Origin: Siphonodentalium dalli
Taxonomy: Eukaryota; Mollusca; Scaphopoda; Gadilida; Siphonodentaliidae
DNA: 64,000 nt
Assembly (NCBI GenBank): GCA_032622095.1
Contig: CP136064.1
Location: 218,194,205 to 218,258,204, forward strand
Direction of reading: 5' to 3'
Shown here: positions 21,791 to 34,529 of the stretch, piece by piece
Layout of the letters: the number at the start of each line of letters is the position of its first letter
Numbering within the stretch: the stretch's first letter is position 1
Made by a program: the position numbers and the translations under genes
Notes under the pieces: model-generated
Told to the model about the DNA's origin: nothing
Database searches by the model: none
What the model saw: the letters and a program-made list of their open reading frames with translations, nothing else

Positions 21791-22690
21791 CATAATGATT
21801 AGACGGTTAGATTTTTAATGGCATAATATAGCATCATACCCCCATATATTATAATGAAGAATAAAGCAGTCACAAATATTCCAGCCCAATGCAAACAAGT
21901 GTCGACATGCAATGTGGTCCACTCAAATTAGGGAGTAATCAACATGAAGTAGGCCACAATGTTAAGATATATGGTGGTCAGCTTTAGCTTGGTTATGAAC
22001 CCATGGCAGACAACTCATCCCAGCCCAATTGCTCGTTGATCAACATATCCTCAAATTTTGAAAAGTATGTATGGGTAGTGCCTATCTTTCACAAATAAAG
22101 AATAATAAAGTCTCCTCTCATGAACTTGAGATATGATATCATGGATATATTAACTGCACTTTTGAAAACAAATATATTTTACAGAAGTTCTTGGTACCTG
22201 AAAAAAGTTAAATTTTAAACATTCTTCATGCCATAAAAATAAAGTACATGACGTTATACTATCCAATTGGTCGATGGTACAAATTTCACAAAGAAATTCA
22301 GATTTTAAGAAAATCCATTTGGAAATACCAGGAAATTTTAGCAAAACGTGCATCTGACCATTAAAGCCCCGTAATAGAGTGGGTACATATTAGGTAGTCA
22401 GATCCATCTTCGTCATGACGTCGACGTGTAACGATTTTGCTCCGTCCGAATATCGGGAAATAATAATTATTATTATTATAAACAGAAATCGACTGATGGC
22501 GTTTTAATTTTCTTCTAATTGGTTGTCGGAAAGAACAATAAACGAAGATGGAGATAATGGGAGATACATTGGACTCAATATATATATAGACGTAAAGGAA
22601 ATTGAAAAAATGGATGAAGATAATGATGATTAGCATTACCTGATATGCGAGAGGAAGAGATAAGAGACTATTCGTTGGTGATCGGAAAAG
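21790..22690. other. No gene seen
   Basis: AT-rich sequence. The 116-residue minus-strand frame at 22361-22711 is low-complexity and shows no domain that I recognise. Confidence 0.4.
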
Positions 22691-24460
22691 TGAATACGAT
22701 GAAAAACTCATGGATGATATTTATAACATTGAAGTCAAAAACAAAGGTAGGTGTGTGACAAAAACAATGGACACATCCAAGTTTGAAAAATATGTTTGTG
22801 GGATTACTGATAAATATTGGGACAATGAATTGCTCGTTGAAAAGGAACATGTTGTTTGGAAATGCATTTATGATAAATCCACACATAAACATCTTGTCGA
22901 ATTAAGATCAGCTATGTATACCGAGAACAAAATCAACGAATGTGAAAATGCATATATTTCGGAAGACGAATAAGCTCATGATTCAGGGTTCGAAAATCAG
23001 TATTCAATGGTGGATAGAAAATCATCTACCTGTTATATACGAGAACGCGTTCGGAGAAAAGGCCAATAATGATGATATACATGTACTCAGTGAAAGTCTT
23101 CCGCAGACTGCAACACCTGTTTCTGCACAAAGCACATCTCATATCGAGACACAAACTCTAAAATATGCAGATTCTAAACGGATTCATTTCACAACACCAA
23201 AGAGAACAACAAATGGAAACGCGAAGAAATCAGTGGATGAGTTAAGTATATGCATAGAGGAGATTCATTTGACACAGAATGACCATGAAACTAATTTGGA
23301 ACAAATAATAAATGATATGAAAGTTCAAATCCATTAAGGTACGTGTGCAAGATATTGATAGTAGATTGCAAGATTTGGATAAAGAAAATGATACATTGAA
23401 AAAGGAGACATTCAAAATCCGGAGGGAACTATCTTCTAAAGTTGATGAAGTAAAGAAAGAAAATGTATTGTTGAAGACAGAAAATAAAAAAATACGCAGT
23501 GAAGTTAATAACATGATGAAAAAAATTAATGAAATGAATGACATTATCCAGCGTGAAAATGATTCACCAAAAGCGGATATCGCGAGCAGAGACATCACAA
23601 TTCAAACCGATAAACCTGTTGTCAGAAAACACGAGCACAGTTACGGACAATGGACAGACTGACGACTTGAATGTGATCTCCTCACAATCACTACTTCCGA
23701 TCGATGTTGATGCATTCGAAATTCCCTTGACTGTCATAGCGGAAAGGGGAAAGATAAAGAAATCAGCTACGAATAACAACTTGAATCACCAAAGGCGGAA
23801 ACTAAACACATAGGGCCTACCAGTGCGACTATCGAAAAGAATCCAGACAACTACCATTACATCTCATAGTGCCGGGTGACTTAGTAGTTGGTGGAATCGA
23901 TCCAGCTCGGATGTCAAGGCAAGGAGGGAGAGAGAGTATCAACGGTGGTTACACCTGGACAGAGAATTGTGGATCTGAATGAATGGTTGAATAATGATAT
24001 GTCATTTGTAAATGTTGCGAAAGTTACCATATATGTTGGAGTCAATTCCTGTAGGAATGGATCGAGTGACGACCAGTGTAAAAGAATTGGACGAATTAAT
24101 GTGCAGCTTGAAGATATAGTTCCGTGGGTCAGATGTGAGAATCTCGTTAATTCTTCCAACGCTTCACTCTGAACATATTAAAAAACTGATATGTGACACA
24201 AACTGTATGTATGAGGAAGCATGCAGAAAATACGGATTTCAATATATTGACAATGATCATGGGTTTGTGTTCGAGCACAGTGGTTGGGTAAGCTGTGAGT
24301 TATATAGGGACAATTGGTATCCAAATCGTAAAGGAGCAAGCGTATTGGCTAGAAGAATAAAGCATGCATGCCAAAAACGATTGTTTCCAGGTGCCGAGTT
24401 CTCAGATGGAGCAAGTTGTATGCCGCGAGTATGGACACCAGCGACGGCGATATGATGAGC
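22690..24460 (+). pseudogene. LINE-B ORF1: coiled coil plus SGNH-like domain
   Basis: The reading passes through several frames: 22710-22973, 22942-23337, 23345-23662 (a coiled coil, QDLDKENDTLKKETFKIRRE and following heptads), 23670-23813, then the SGNH-like part from about 23872. That part reads VPGDLVVGGIDP, then VTIYVGVNSCRNG, and after a frameshift LYRDNWYPNRKGASVLARRI. These match blocks I, III and V of the SGNH family. The nucleophile position of GDS is Leu (GDL), and the expected DxxH His is Tyr (DNWY), so the esterase centre is destroyed here. Coiled-coil plus esterase ORF1s are known in CR1/L2-type LINEs. Confidence 0.7.
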
Positions 24461-24657
24461 GCGACGGGTACAATATAGAGACCCGAAACTCAGCTGGGCT
24501 ACAGTCGGAGAACCGCAAGTGGGAATTAAATAAAATAAACAGTAGGACAGTCAAACTCCAGTATCATTATACACGGTTCTAAATCAGGAACAAATTCGAC
24601 CTAATGCTGATTCAAATGAATTGGCATTTTGTAGACATAAACTTTTAGAGATTTTAA

Positions 24658-25151
24658 AGGTACGGTTGGCCTTGGCGGTGGGTATCCTGTGGAAATATTT
24701 CCACCCGTCAAAAACCCCCACAAACAGAAAGAACATCAAAATGTAGACAGACTTTTTCCGTATACAAATAAGAAATATCGCATAAACAGTATGTTATTGT
24801 CATATATTTGACCATTGTTATGTAAACAAAAGCATAAAAAGTTACTTTTCTGGTGTTTGTTTATATTATGATGGTAAACATAAAGAGCGTTCTTTGTTGG
24901 TGAATTCCTGATATGGAACTAATAAAGAGCGTTTATGTCATTTGTTTGTGATTAGCCAGTAGCATTGTGCTGTCTTCTGTAACACAATCAGGCTCTAGCT
25001 TAGGTAAACTATAGTAGGTCTTTATGATAACTTGCTGTTTACGCGATGGTCATGGTATATATGAACGAAACTGTATGCGTTTTAATGTTTTTCTGTTTAC
25101 GTTGTTTGGAACCAATATGAATATTTTCGACAATTAAGGCCTTCCGTGCCT
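24658..25151. mobile_element. Kolobok-type MITE, 494 bp
   Basis: The element is flanked by TTAA on both sides (24654-24657, 25152-25155). Ends are AGGTACGGTTGGCCTT and, in reverse complement, AGGCACGGAAGGCCTT. TTAA duplications with AGG-type termini are the Kolobok signature. The left third matches 39750-39900 and the middle and right parts match 44117-44345 and 46540-46623 of the large copy, so this is an internally deleted derivative. It contains the 12-base motif twice, 42 bp apart (24880 and 24922). Confidence 0.85.
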
Positions 25152-25669
25152 TTAAGGTTTATAAATACCAGACACATGCGAGATTGTTGAAACTACTTGA
25201 GTATTTAAATGTATTGTTATGTTTATATGATATCATATTCCATAGTACATAGCTATTGATTTACAACTTTACTGATAATTAACAAATTTAACTACATAAT
25301 ATTTAAAAATTAACAAATTTAACAATATTTTGAAAATTAACTGATTCAACTACATTCGAATCTTATTCTGTAATTCTTTACATACCGATTACGCGATATG
25401 TTAAATCTCGACATTGAACCTTTACTTATTTTACTGATAATTAACAAATTTAACTATATTTTGAAAATTAACAAATTTAACTATATTTCAATAGATAGAC
25501 TTTAAGTTAAGTCTCTAAATAAAAAGATAGACGTCAATAGTAAATCTCGACATTGCACAGACAGATGTCAGTATTTGATATTAATTATTCCATTGATGTC
25601 TATTTCCATATCGTTTCTTGTTCTGGACAACATACCAATTGAAATTCTCCATAAATATGAATAAACCGA

Positions 25670-26985
25670 ATATTTCATGCAACAGTAGAGGAATAGCTGA
25701 CTGTTGTAATGGTATCGCGCGACAAAACGTTGCATATACTGCGTGGAATGCACAATGTTTATTAATAAATCGGAAGACCCGCAGTGCTTGGAAATTATAG
25801 ACAGATATGATTTTATTACAATCACTGAAACTTGGCATAGTACAGAATCAGAAATCCAAATTCCACATTACCACTGCACTGATCTGAGTCGTAAATGTAA
25901 AAATGGACGTTCGATTAAAGGCGGGGTTGCTTTTTACTGCCTTGAGCAATACCAGAAATTGATACACCAGATACACATTGTTGGTGATTATGCACTTTGT
26001 GTTGAATTTGATGGTCATATTTTCAACATGAAATCTAAAGTTATTTTCATTTCCATTTACATTCCACCCAAAAGTTCAATATATTGGAAGACAAATGATC
26101 ATAGGGACTCTCAATTTACTGAACTTGAATCACTTTTGACTAAATTCAACCACAATTATATGGTAATTATGGGTGGAGACTTTAATGCACGAACTGGAAA
26201 AATGTCCGACTTTGTTGCAGATGATAATGACGAGCATGTCGTACTACCAAATAATTATACCATTGATGAAATTTCTTCTCGTGAAAGTTTAGACGAACAA
26301 GTGAATTCGTTTGGCCGACAACTAATTTCGTTGTGCAGATCCGTTTCATTACGAATTGTAAATGGCAGAGTAGTTAGTGACCAATATAATGGCAGCAGTG
26401 TGGTCGATTACGTGTTAATCTCAGATCGATATATGTCAGATGTTAAGTATTTTTGTGTCAAGTCCCCCAACGAATTCTCAGATCATTGCCCTCTGGCCAT
26501 GCATTTACAATATAATAAAATCGACGAATCCCATGTGGACACCGAGTAGTGCATGTAAAGCTGTTGAGGTCTTAGAAACTTCTGAAATTCAAAATAAATT
26601 GTCAAAATTTCGAACCCAATATCATAATACCGAACAATCACACGCTGAACTAGCAGTTAATGAAATTACAACAATTATGCAATTAGTAAATGAGCAAGCA
26701 TCCACCAAGGTAAGAAATTTGGGATTAAAAGCAAAAAAGAAACGCCCGTGGTTTGATGAAAGGTGTCGCCATCTAAAATTGAATATGCTGCATATTTCAA
26801 AAAATATTAAAACATATCCATTTGACAAATCGCTCATAAATAAATTTCATACAGCAAAGAACAAGCGGGAATTAAAATATAAACTGAGGTTATTTAACAA
26901 AAGTATGGAAGATAAGCTCAATGCGATAGAGACTTCCGATCCTAGCGAATACTGGAATATGTTACAAAAGGTTAGGAAAAGCATA
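25670..26985 (+). pseudogene. LINE-B ORF2: endonuclease and linker
   Basis: The start VAYTAWNAQCLL is in one frame, and after a frameshift near 25765 the frame 25743-26549 continues with DFITITETWHS, GGVAFYC, VIFISIYIPP, MGGDFNARTG, VVDYVLIS and SDHCPLAMHL. These are the N, E, DxN, D and SDH motifs of an exonuclease-endonuclease-phosphatase domain of LINEs. A second frameshift near 26535 leads to RPWFDERCRHLK and DPSEYWNMLQ, the conserved stretch between endonuclease and RT. Coding stops at about 26985. Confidence 0.82.
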
Positions 26986-27221
26986 TATGGCAAATTTTGG
27001 TACGCCGAAAAAAATCACAACTTTTGTACCCTGTTGTTACGTCGGGTACATTGGTTACAAATTAGAAAACATATTTCCTGAATTACTTCCAGGACCTTGG
27101 GTTCACGGGGGTACAAATGGTTACTTCTGGTTACTTTACATATCAGTTAATGTAACATTTGTTACTTTTTTTCTTTCTTAGAAATCTGAAAGTACCTTGT
27201 TACATTGGTTACAAATTAGAA

Positions 27222-27650
27222 AACAAAAAACATATTATATTTCTTGAGTTTTCTTTGAAAAAATTTCTTTGAACCGGTTGTTGACAAATGATATACTAAT
27301 TTCACAATATGGTTGACAAAGAGCCAGCAGTTTATGGGTCACATTTCCATGACTTATGTCCAGTCCAGTCTGAATGGCTTTCACCAGTATCAACTTCCAC
27401 ATTAGTGATTATCATATGAGTGAGTGGTGACCTACATACTAGAAATAGTGTGGATGTATGGTAGAGTTTGATTGGGGATTAGCATGCTATTGTCAACAGA
27501 GTCCACAGCGGTTACAATGGCCATCTGCTAACCCATGCCTGCTGGCATCCACACAGCCAATGTTTAAGCAAGTATATATCATTTGTCAACAACTGGTTCA
27601 AAGTAATTTTTTCAAAGAATGCTTAAGAAATATAATATTTGTTTTGTAGT
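27222..27650. mobile_element. Foldback element inside LINE-B
   Basis: Left arm 27222-27300 and right arm 27567-27650 are reverse complements over about 75 bp, sharing TTTGAACC[G/A]GTTGTTGACA and ATTATATTTCTT. A direct repeat TTACATTGGTTACAAATTAG occurs at 27046 and 27200 just outside. The 60-residue frames in it are not genes. Confidence 0.78.
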
Positions 27651-27929
27651 ACACCATTCATCACAGTGTTCAGTACATATTCCCATATTTGATTCTTAGA
27701 TATGGACTTTGTTTTTCTTGGACCATTGCCTGTAAATTTTATTTTTTTAAATCTCAATAAAGTTCACATTTTGTATTTCTAACATAATCAACCAGGAAGT
27801 ATACTCTTAAAATGTTGCATCAATGGGCATGGTTTATGTGATTACTTATATATATGAACAGAATCCTTTATTTGGACTCTAAATGTTTTGGAAAAATTGG
27901 GTCCACAAAGCCCTTAACGACGTACCGTG

Positions 27930-28200
27930 TAGTCAAACAAAATTATACACAAGAACCTTGTCTTAATATTTGTCCAGAATATCGACACAAACATTATGTT
28001 TTGTAAACTAAGAATTAGTAATCATAACTTGGAAATTGAAAAGTATCGCCATAAACAGCCAAAAGTGTCACTTAATGAAAGAATTTGTAGGAAATGTAAC
28101 ATGGAGGTTGAGAATGAAGAACACTTCGTTATGCGAAGTGAGATAGGAATGATGAGTGATACAGTTATTGGATTGAATGATGGCCAAAAATCCAATACAT
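27930..28200 (+). pseudogene. LINE-B ORF2 C-terminus
   Basis: The frame from about 27996 reads KLRISNHNLEIEKYRHKQPK followed by SLNERICRKCNMEVENEEHF. The L-R-x-S-x-H-x-L-x-IE-x-x-R...R-x-C-x-x-C...E-x-E-x-HF pattern is the typical C-terminal end of invertebrate LINE ORF2 proteins. Upstream at 27930 TKLYTRTL belongs to the same region in another frame. The terminal Cys that should follow HF is replaced by non-matching sequence. Confidence 0.72.
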
Positions 28201-28260
28201 AATGCAAAACAACGAGCCTCATACATGCAACATAATCTGCAACATGGTCCGGACATTTTT

Positions 28261-28982
28261 CAAACAAAGGTCAAATTCTACTGATATAATAATGAAATAG
28301 TTACTATAGAATATGTATTATGTTGAATCATTGTTGACATTGTTATATATATTTGTTATTTTGACATTGATTACCACCAACTCCCGCGGGTGTTTACACC
28401 GATTGAACGTCCCAGAAACATTTGCTGTATTCACGTGTAACAGCCAGTTACCAACATTCTTGTTAGTATAAATGTTCACAAGAGACGCTGCTGTTGATGA
28501 CTTATATGAAACAGAATTCAAAGTTTGAGCCTGTTCCACATAGTCAGTCGTATAATCGTGCCAATGGTATTAAAATAATATTTTTTGGATCCGGTATCCT
28601 TTCATATTCTATAGCAATATAATGGCTGGCTCGTATGTTTGCTTCCAATAAAGAAATTGAATGTGATTAAACCTTTACCGAAAATACCACTCTTGATAGG
28701 AAGGACATCAAGATCTTTAGATCCGTTTTAAATCTTTGGTGTATACCCAAGCTTCTTGAACGTTCGGTGTCTAAACAACTCATGCGAAACCTGGATAAAT
28801 ATTTTAATGATTATTGAATCAGTTTATTGACGCGATTTTGTCCGGAACCAAGTCTTGCCTGTGTCAGCAATTACACAACAGTAGCATGAGGGGGCAGACA
28901 ATTCATCACCGCTTGATTTCTACACCTCTTAGCTGCTTATGATACGCTAGACGATATCACTTCACGTCCAGCAAAATATTTG
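28261..28982. other. No gene seen
   Basis: This is the 3' flank of LINE-B. No exon, domain or clear repeat was recognised. Confidence 0.4.
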
Positions 28983-31694
28983 GAATTTCAGGAACAGGCT
29001 CATAATTTTCAGATCGGAGAATCCAAGTGAATTCTCATTCGACGATCAGCATGGTATGTTTTTGGGCCCGTGCCCTACCATATAATCACTAAGCCATTGG
29101 GAGAAATTACCAGTAAGAGAACAGCTGTAATAGCACATGAATACCAATCGCCGCCTCGGTGCTAAAATGTTCTATATCCATTTTGGCGGGAACATCAGAT
29201 ACGGTATTTTCTGTCGAAAAAACACAAGATATTGTGTATAGCACATACCAGATATGAATGAGAGGCTATGGAAATATGTTCCATCTCCCGAATTAGTTTT
29301 TATGTCAGTGGTGTATTCTATATCCACTGTTGACCAATGAATTGATTTATTATGTACCACGTGATTCCATAAAGTTCATGGTTATAATGTTCTACCTCGA
29401 ACCGACAATGGTAAGCAATGGGAACTAAAGACCGCCAATGTGCCTGATTGGGCATAATGCTTTCTTTCTCTTATATGTGAAAATCTAAATTCTCGCTGAA
29501 TTCTTTGGTTAACATAGTACAGAAAATGACACAATGCGCCAGTTGTGTACTTTGGAATGATTTAAAAACCTAAAAACCACGTTAGCACTCACAAAAAAAG
29601 CTAAATTGTTCGGCAAAGTGTTATATCTCCAAACACACGTCAAATTTCAAGAATAATACTGACATTTAAAACAAGGCAATATAAACATATTAGCTTTTCG
29701 TTTCCAGGGATAATATGAAAACATGAGGTGAAAATAAAGCAAATATATACGAAAACCAGGTGGTCAAGTTTTCAAATCGAGTTTCCAAGAAAAAAGTAAA
29801 AATGGATATTGAACATTATAGGGTATCGATATACCCAGCGCGCTATCGAAGTTAGTGATTAACTAATTGTTTATTTGATAACAAATATTACAATACAATA
29901 TCTAAATGTTATCCGGGCGATTCCTTGGCCTCCTGGGTCGTCTTCCAGACATTGGCCAGGCCAATAACCATTTAGCTGCCACACCCAGCCGGAGTCATAT
30001 TGTCCTCTGGGTTTATATTAATATTGAAATGGCAATTGGGGTTGATGAATAGATTGATGCCATTACTTCCGACAAGAGTTATACTATAGTGCTGCTCATA
30101 TACATTATCGTTATTAAGGGAAGTGACTAGTGACTAGATTTCTATTTCGTCGTTTGACACTTGGTGCAAAAAGTTTATCAGATATATGATTCAAACAATA
30201 CATGGTCCGTAAATGGTTTATACGTCTAGGTTTGATATTAGTTCCCAGTGTATATTATTTTATAGGAAGAGTACTTTTGGAATCGACGGAGTGGAGTTTA
30301 GTCGTGTTTTCTCAGCCTGTTCTCCTTAAATATCCGCACACTATATGCTTATAATATAACTTGTTATATGTAGATAATCTACTTAGAATCACATCATTTT
30401 AAGTCGATGATGTGCTGAAAATGAGAGCGTTTTAGTCACGTCACGACTCATAATGAGGCGATTCTAACCAGATAATGTGCGGACAATGACAAAAATAAGC
30501 CAACTCAAGACTTTTCAGGTGCACACTCTTTAACATGTGTTTTCACCGTGGCCCGCGTCATAAAACGAAATAACGGTTATGACTTCATTATCTGCTTATT
30601 TCATAATCAAATAATCACATTATGTACATATTTCACATTATAGGTCGATTGTGTGCGTATTCGCGAGAGGAAATGTTGTGTTTTCGTGTGCCCAATGTTA
30701 TGGCCCACCCTATCACCAATACGATTGTTCAGTCACGAAAATCAGACACGGGAGCTGGTAGTGGTCCAATCTTCTAGCCATAAATGGAAATGATTGTGCG
30801 AAGGACGTGGGTGTCATCTAGTCTTAAGTTAACTACATGCCGAGATGTGAGTGAATAACAGTATGAATATGAGTGTATGTTAACACAGACTGAACGTCAT
30901 ATAGCTTGAAAGTTCTCACCCCCGGTTATGTGGTCCTGCTGAATTGCTATGATGTTGGTGGGGCAAGCATAGGCAGGTAAGAGAATGTACCGTAATTTTT
31001 GTAAGTTGTCATTTTCGCGGTGTTTGGCTAATTCGTACGGTTTGATAACAATCCAGTTTCTGTAGGAAACATTCAAAAATGTATTAATACTGGATGTGGT
31101 GACATAAATCTAACATTTTATTTGACACATTCGTCGGGCAATATAGTATGAGAAGAATCAGATCTTTTTAGCGATCATATTCCGTTTTTGTTTTGTAAAT
31201 TGGTATCACTGAGTGATTCGAATATCCTACTCAAATCAAAGACAAAGTGATCGTTGATATATTTTGATCTACAAACACATTTTCTTGGAAAGCGATGTCA
31301 GCTACATCGACACTCACCCATGGCGTATTGTTAATGTTCTTGTTGTTGCATCAGATTAAAAAAAAAATCGCTCAAACACTGGAAATTAAGACACGGGCAA
31401 TCTCCCTTTAACTATTTGTTATACATATTCGATATTTACTAAGTATAACCAGTGCGCTCATCGGTTATACTATAGGAGAAAGTTGGGTTACTGCTCTTTA
31501 ATTGGAATATATAATTATATCGTTATAATGGCATTAGGGAATGACAGAACGACCGAAACGTCAAGATGTGAGTGTCTACATGTATTCGTTTTCTGGTACT
31601 TGAGTCTACATCAGCCAATATATTGCCTCGTTTAACCTTTGATAGACAATACCCACATAAATGACATAACGATCAACATTATAGACACGTTATT
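28983..31694 (+). repeat. Unit X, isolated copy without LINE insertion
   Basis: It begins GAATTTCAGGAACAGGCTC and ends ACACGTTATT. It matches 48619-52474 and 53680-57531 closely along its length, except that positions 29509-29517 (TTAACATAG) correspond to a 1149-bp LINE insertion in both other copies. Flanks on both sides differ from those of the tandem array. A 48-codon ORF (29906-30052, MLSGRFLGLLGRLPDIG...) is kept in all three copies, but the copies are too similar overall for that to mean selection. Confidence 0.88.
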
Positions 31695-32308
31695 TCACCC
31701 AAACCTTGGGTGTTTATTTCACACCACTTTCTGGGATAACCTGTGTGTCGACTGAGAACATGCGTGCCAATTGAGGAGAACACGCGAAGGATTTGTGTAA
31801 ATGTTAGCCCAAACGACATTTCGAAGTAACGACTGCTTTGTTGTTTATTTCGAGGAATAATACCGCATCATATGAATTCAGCCCAAATATATTGACAGGT
31901 GTCAAGGGTCTAACTCTATACTGAGCAATAAAAAACTAATATAATAAATACCGAGTATATTTAATTTTAACGCCAATGGGTCGTTTATGTGCGTTTAAGA
32001 GTGTATTTATGCTTAAAGCAAAGTGAAATAACGATCTTAAAATGAATTGGCCGGTATATTTTATTAGTTATCAGGGTTACCAGGGTCGTAGTTGCATAAA
32101 TTACAATATATTTTTATGCTAAGATAATTGCGTGGTAATTTGTTTGTTAATGGATTGATCGGTGATCATGTTAACACAAATGGAAATTCCAAATATGGAA
32201 AGTGACTTGCGCATGCGCAAAACAGATACAATGGTCTAATTCCCCAACTGTGTGCGTAACGTAACTATCGCAAGTATAACGTACTCTGAAAACTATTTAT
32301 CGCCAAAT
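31695..32308. other. No gene seen
   Basis: AT-rich unique-looking sequence with no recognised domain. Confidence 0.4.
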
Positions 32309-32428
32309 TCATGCTTCAAACATTTTAAACATGTCATCTTCAGCTTCTTTTATTTTATTTTTATGAAAATTAATAATAAATGGGGTGATAAATATGTATA
32401 TAACGACAAATAGAATCAAATTGGCCAT
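32309..32428 (-). CDS. Possible 39-residue single-helix microprotein
   Basis: ATG at 32428 reads MANLILFVVIYIFITPFIIN then HKNKIKEAEDDMFKMFEA and a stop: one hydrophobic helix (residues 3-20) followed by a charged tail. The same frame is open upstream to 32587 without resemblance to known proteins. I do not recognise a family. An AT-rich genome gives such hydrophobic frames by chance, so this is weak. Confidence 0.15.
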   Translation of the reverse strand: MANLILFVVIYIFITPFIINFHKNKIKEAEDDMFKMFEA

Positions 32429-32796
32429 TTTGCCGTGAAACTCAGGACAGGCAAGCCAGGTACAAAAATTGGTGAAATATGAGTACGAACGTAAAAGTGT
32501 TCCCCTATCGTATTGCGATAATCGCCAACCTAATTCCAATGCCGATGACAATCGAAGCGGACGCGATGTGCATTTTAATTCTTTCATTACGACTGTTTTG
32601 GCGTCCTAATCTATTAAAATATTCTTCTATATCTTGGAAGGTGTTCTGGAAGGATTATTTCAATATGTGTATATCGGATTAACCTTCCAAAAAGATGAGT
32701 TTGACGCCTGTATTTCTTGGCATGAATATTAACGAGCGCTCGTCTGCAAGTAGGTCATCTGGATTCGGAATTGGCGTGTTTTTGTGAAAATGTCAA

Positions 32797-33121
32797 ATTC
32801 AATTTCTTCCATCTAAAACATAATTACGCGCTGGACTCGGTCATTTTAGGAACATATATGTATCACACGCACATACACCAAGTCTCAGCCTAAAAGTTTG
32901 AAAAATGACAGTTTTATCGACATAAATCGATGTTAATGGTAAATTCAAATTTCCATGTTAAATTTTATCATTGAAAAAAATTCATTTCTTCCATCTAAAA
33001 CATAATTGCGTGCTGTACTCTGTCATTTTACGAATATGTAGCTATCCCACCAACACACTCCAAGTCTCAGCTTAAAATTTTGAAAAATGACAGTTTTATC
33101 GACATAAATCAATTTTAATGC
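32797..33121. repeat. Two diverged tandem copies of a ~185-bp unit
   Basis: Both copies run from TTTCTTCCATCTAAAACATA through CCAAGTCTCAGC to AAAATGACAGTTTTATCGAC. The first is about 32802-32940 and the second about 32988-33120. Confidence 0.8.
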
Positions 33122-33261
33122 CAATAATGGCAAATGGAGTGTTAAATAAATTTTAGGCCAATTAGGGCCCTGCGAATGTTTTCTGACCTGTTCTATATTG
33201 GTCACTAGAGTTCATATTTGACCGGTTACACCTGATAATTATGCGACAGTATAGTCGCGTT

Positions 33262-34240
33262 ACTTTATAGGTCAACATTGGTCATTATCACCTGACAAAT
33301 TTATTTTGGTCTATCGTATCAACCCCTATTTTCTCCCGCGCGTAGCCTGACTACCGCTATTCTCAAAGTAATTGACCAGAAAAACGGGGTGATACCCCGG
33401 TCATGACCATGGTGATACCGGTAATAAACGGTAGCTGTATCGAGGCGGCCATGGCAGTGGAATTACGGTATTGGGCGATGATACCGCGGTCTTTTAGCGG
33501 GCACCGCATTAATTTTTTTGAATACCGCAGTGATTTTCATGGAACACTTTGAGGGGAGGTATTTACTCCCACATACGTTAACAAGCGGTATCAGTACCGC
33601 GGTATTGGAGGATACCGCGGTATAGTACCGCAGTATTAACGGGGTGACACCACGTTGCTGGTGGTCAATTACTTTAAGTATAGCGGTAAGTGTCAACATT
33701 GGTCATTATCGCTCCACTAATTTGTATCGTTTCATCGGTATGAATTCCATATCCAATTATCCACATATAACCAACCCAACCTCTAATCCCGGTCCAATTT
33801 ATTTCTTTCTTTCATCGGTATATTCACGTAACGTAATATTTTATCACGTGATATTTGTACTTATATGTCTATGGTATTACTATAGTATACTGTATACGTA
33901 TATCAATTGCTATTCCTATCTATATAATCCTGGTGCCATCTATAGAGATAGATAATTTCAGACTCCCCCCCCCCCCCCCCATTTTACATCATTGCTGCTT
34001 TAGTACAGTCGCGATGCAACATCGCTCCACTAATTTATGTCAGTTCATCGGTACAAACCACTTTTTCTCCGAGTCCATATAACCAACCCAACATCTTATA
34101 GATGACTATTCTGGCACTATATAGAGATGACTAAGATTCTGACACCCCCCTATTTTATAGCCATGTTGCAACAGTAGAGTTCAGATGCATATTATGTCAA
34201 CATCGGTCGTTATCGCTCTACAAATTTATATCGGTTCAAC
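33262..34240. repeat. Degenerate repeat cluster around a palindromic element
   Basis: GTCAACATTGGTCATTATC and following text occur at 33270 and 33693 and in weaker form at 34010 and 34197, with ATAACCAACCCAAC after the second and third. Between the first two lies 33350-33690, an inverted-repeat element with ends CTACCGCTAT.CT.AAAGTAA and core AAAGTAATTGACCA. Its interior is rich in GATACCGCGGTAT-like palindromes. A C-run lies at 33965-33981. Confidence 0.65.
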
Positions 34241-34529
34241 CCTTAGTTCCCTGTATCGCCCACCCCTCCCTCAGTTTATTTTTTCAGTTGTATTGTAGTC
34301 TCATTACGTACACATTTTATCTTTTCTAACTTTTGCTTCAACGCGTTGAGTTCCGCTGCAGACAATATAAAACTGACAACATTTTGAAATGTAAGCAGGC
34401 TTCAAACTCATCTTATCCAAGAAAAACTCTGGTTACATAAGAAATTTGTGTATAAGGTGTACGCGCATTTGTCGCGTTAAAAACAAAAGGTCCCAAGTCA
34501 AGGTCCAAATCCCCAACACACTGATGTGA

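Larger units (their letters stand above)
22690..28260 (+). mobile_element. LINE-B: second non-LTR retrotransposon, decayed and interrupted
   Basis: ORF1 pieces (22710-24460), endonuclease (about 25670-26549), post-endonuclease linker (26540-26985) and a C-terminal piece (27930-28200) lie in order on the plus strand. A Kolobok MITE (24658-25151) sits between ORF1 and ORF2, and a foldback element (27222-27650) replaces the region where the reverse transcriptase should be. No YADD box is present, so the polymerase core has been lost. Confidence 0.78.

Noticed and set aside
20632-21802. ORFs of 60-110 residues in the satellite
   Set aside because: They follow the repeated blocks and change frame between units.
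22361-22711. 116-residue minus-strand ORF
   Set aside because: Low-complexity Ile/Tyr/Ser-rich translation of AT-rich DNA with no homology recognised.
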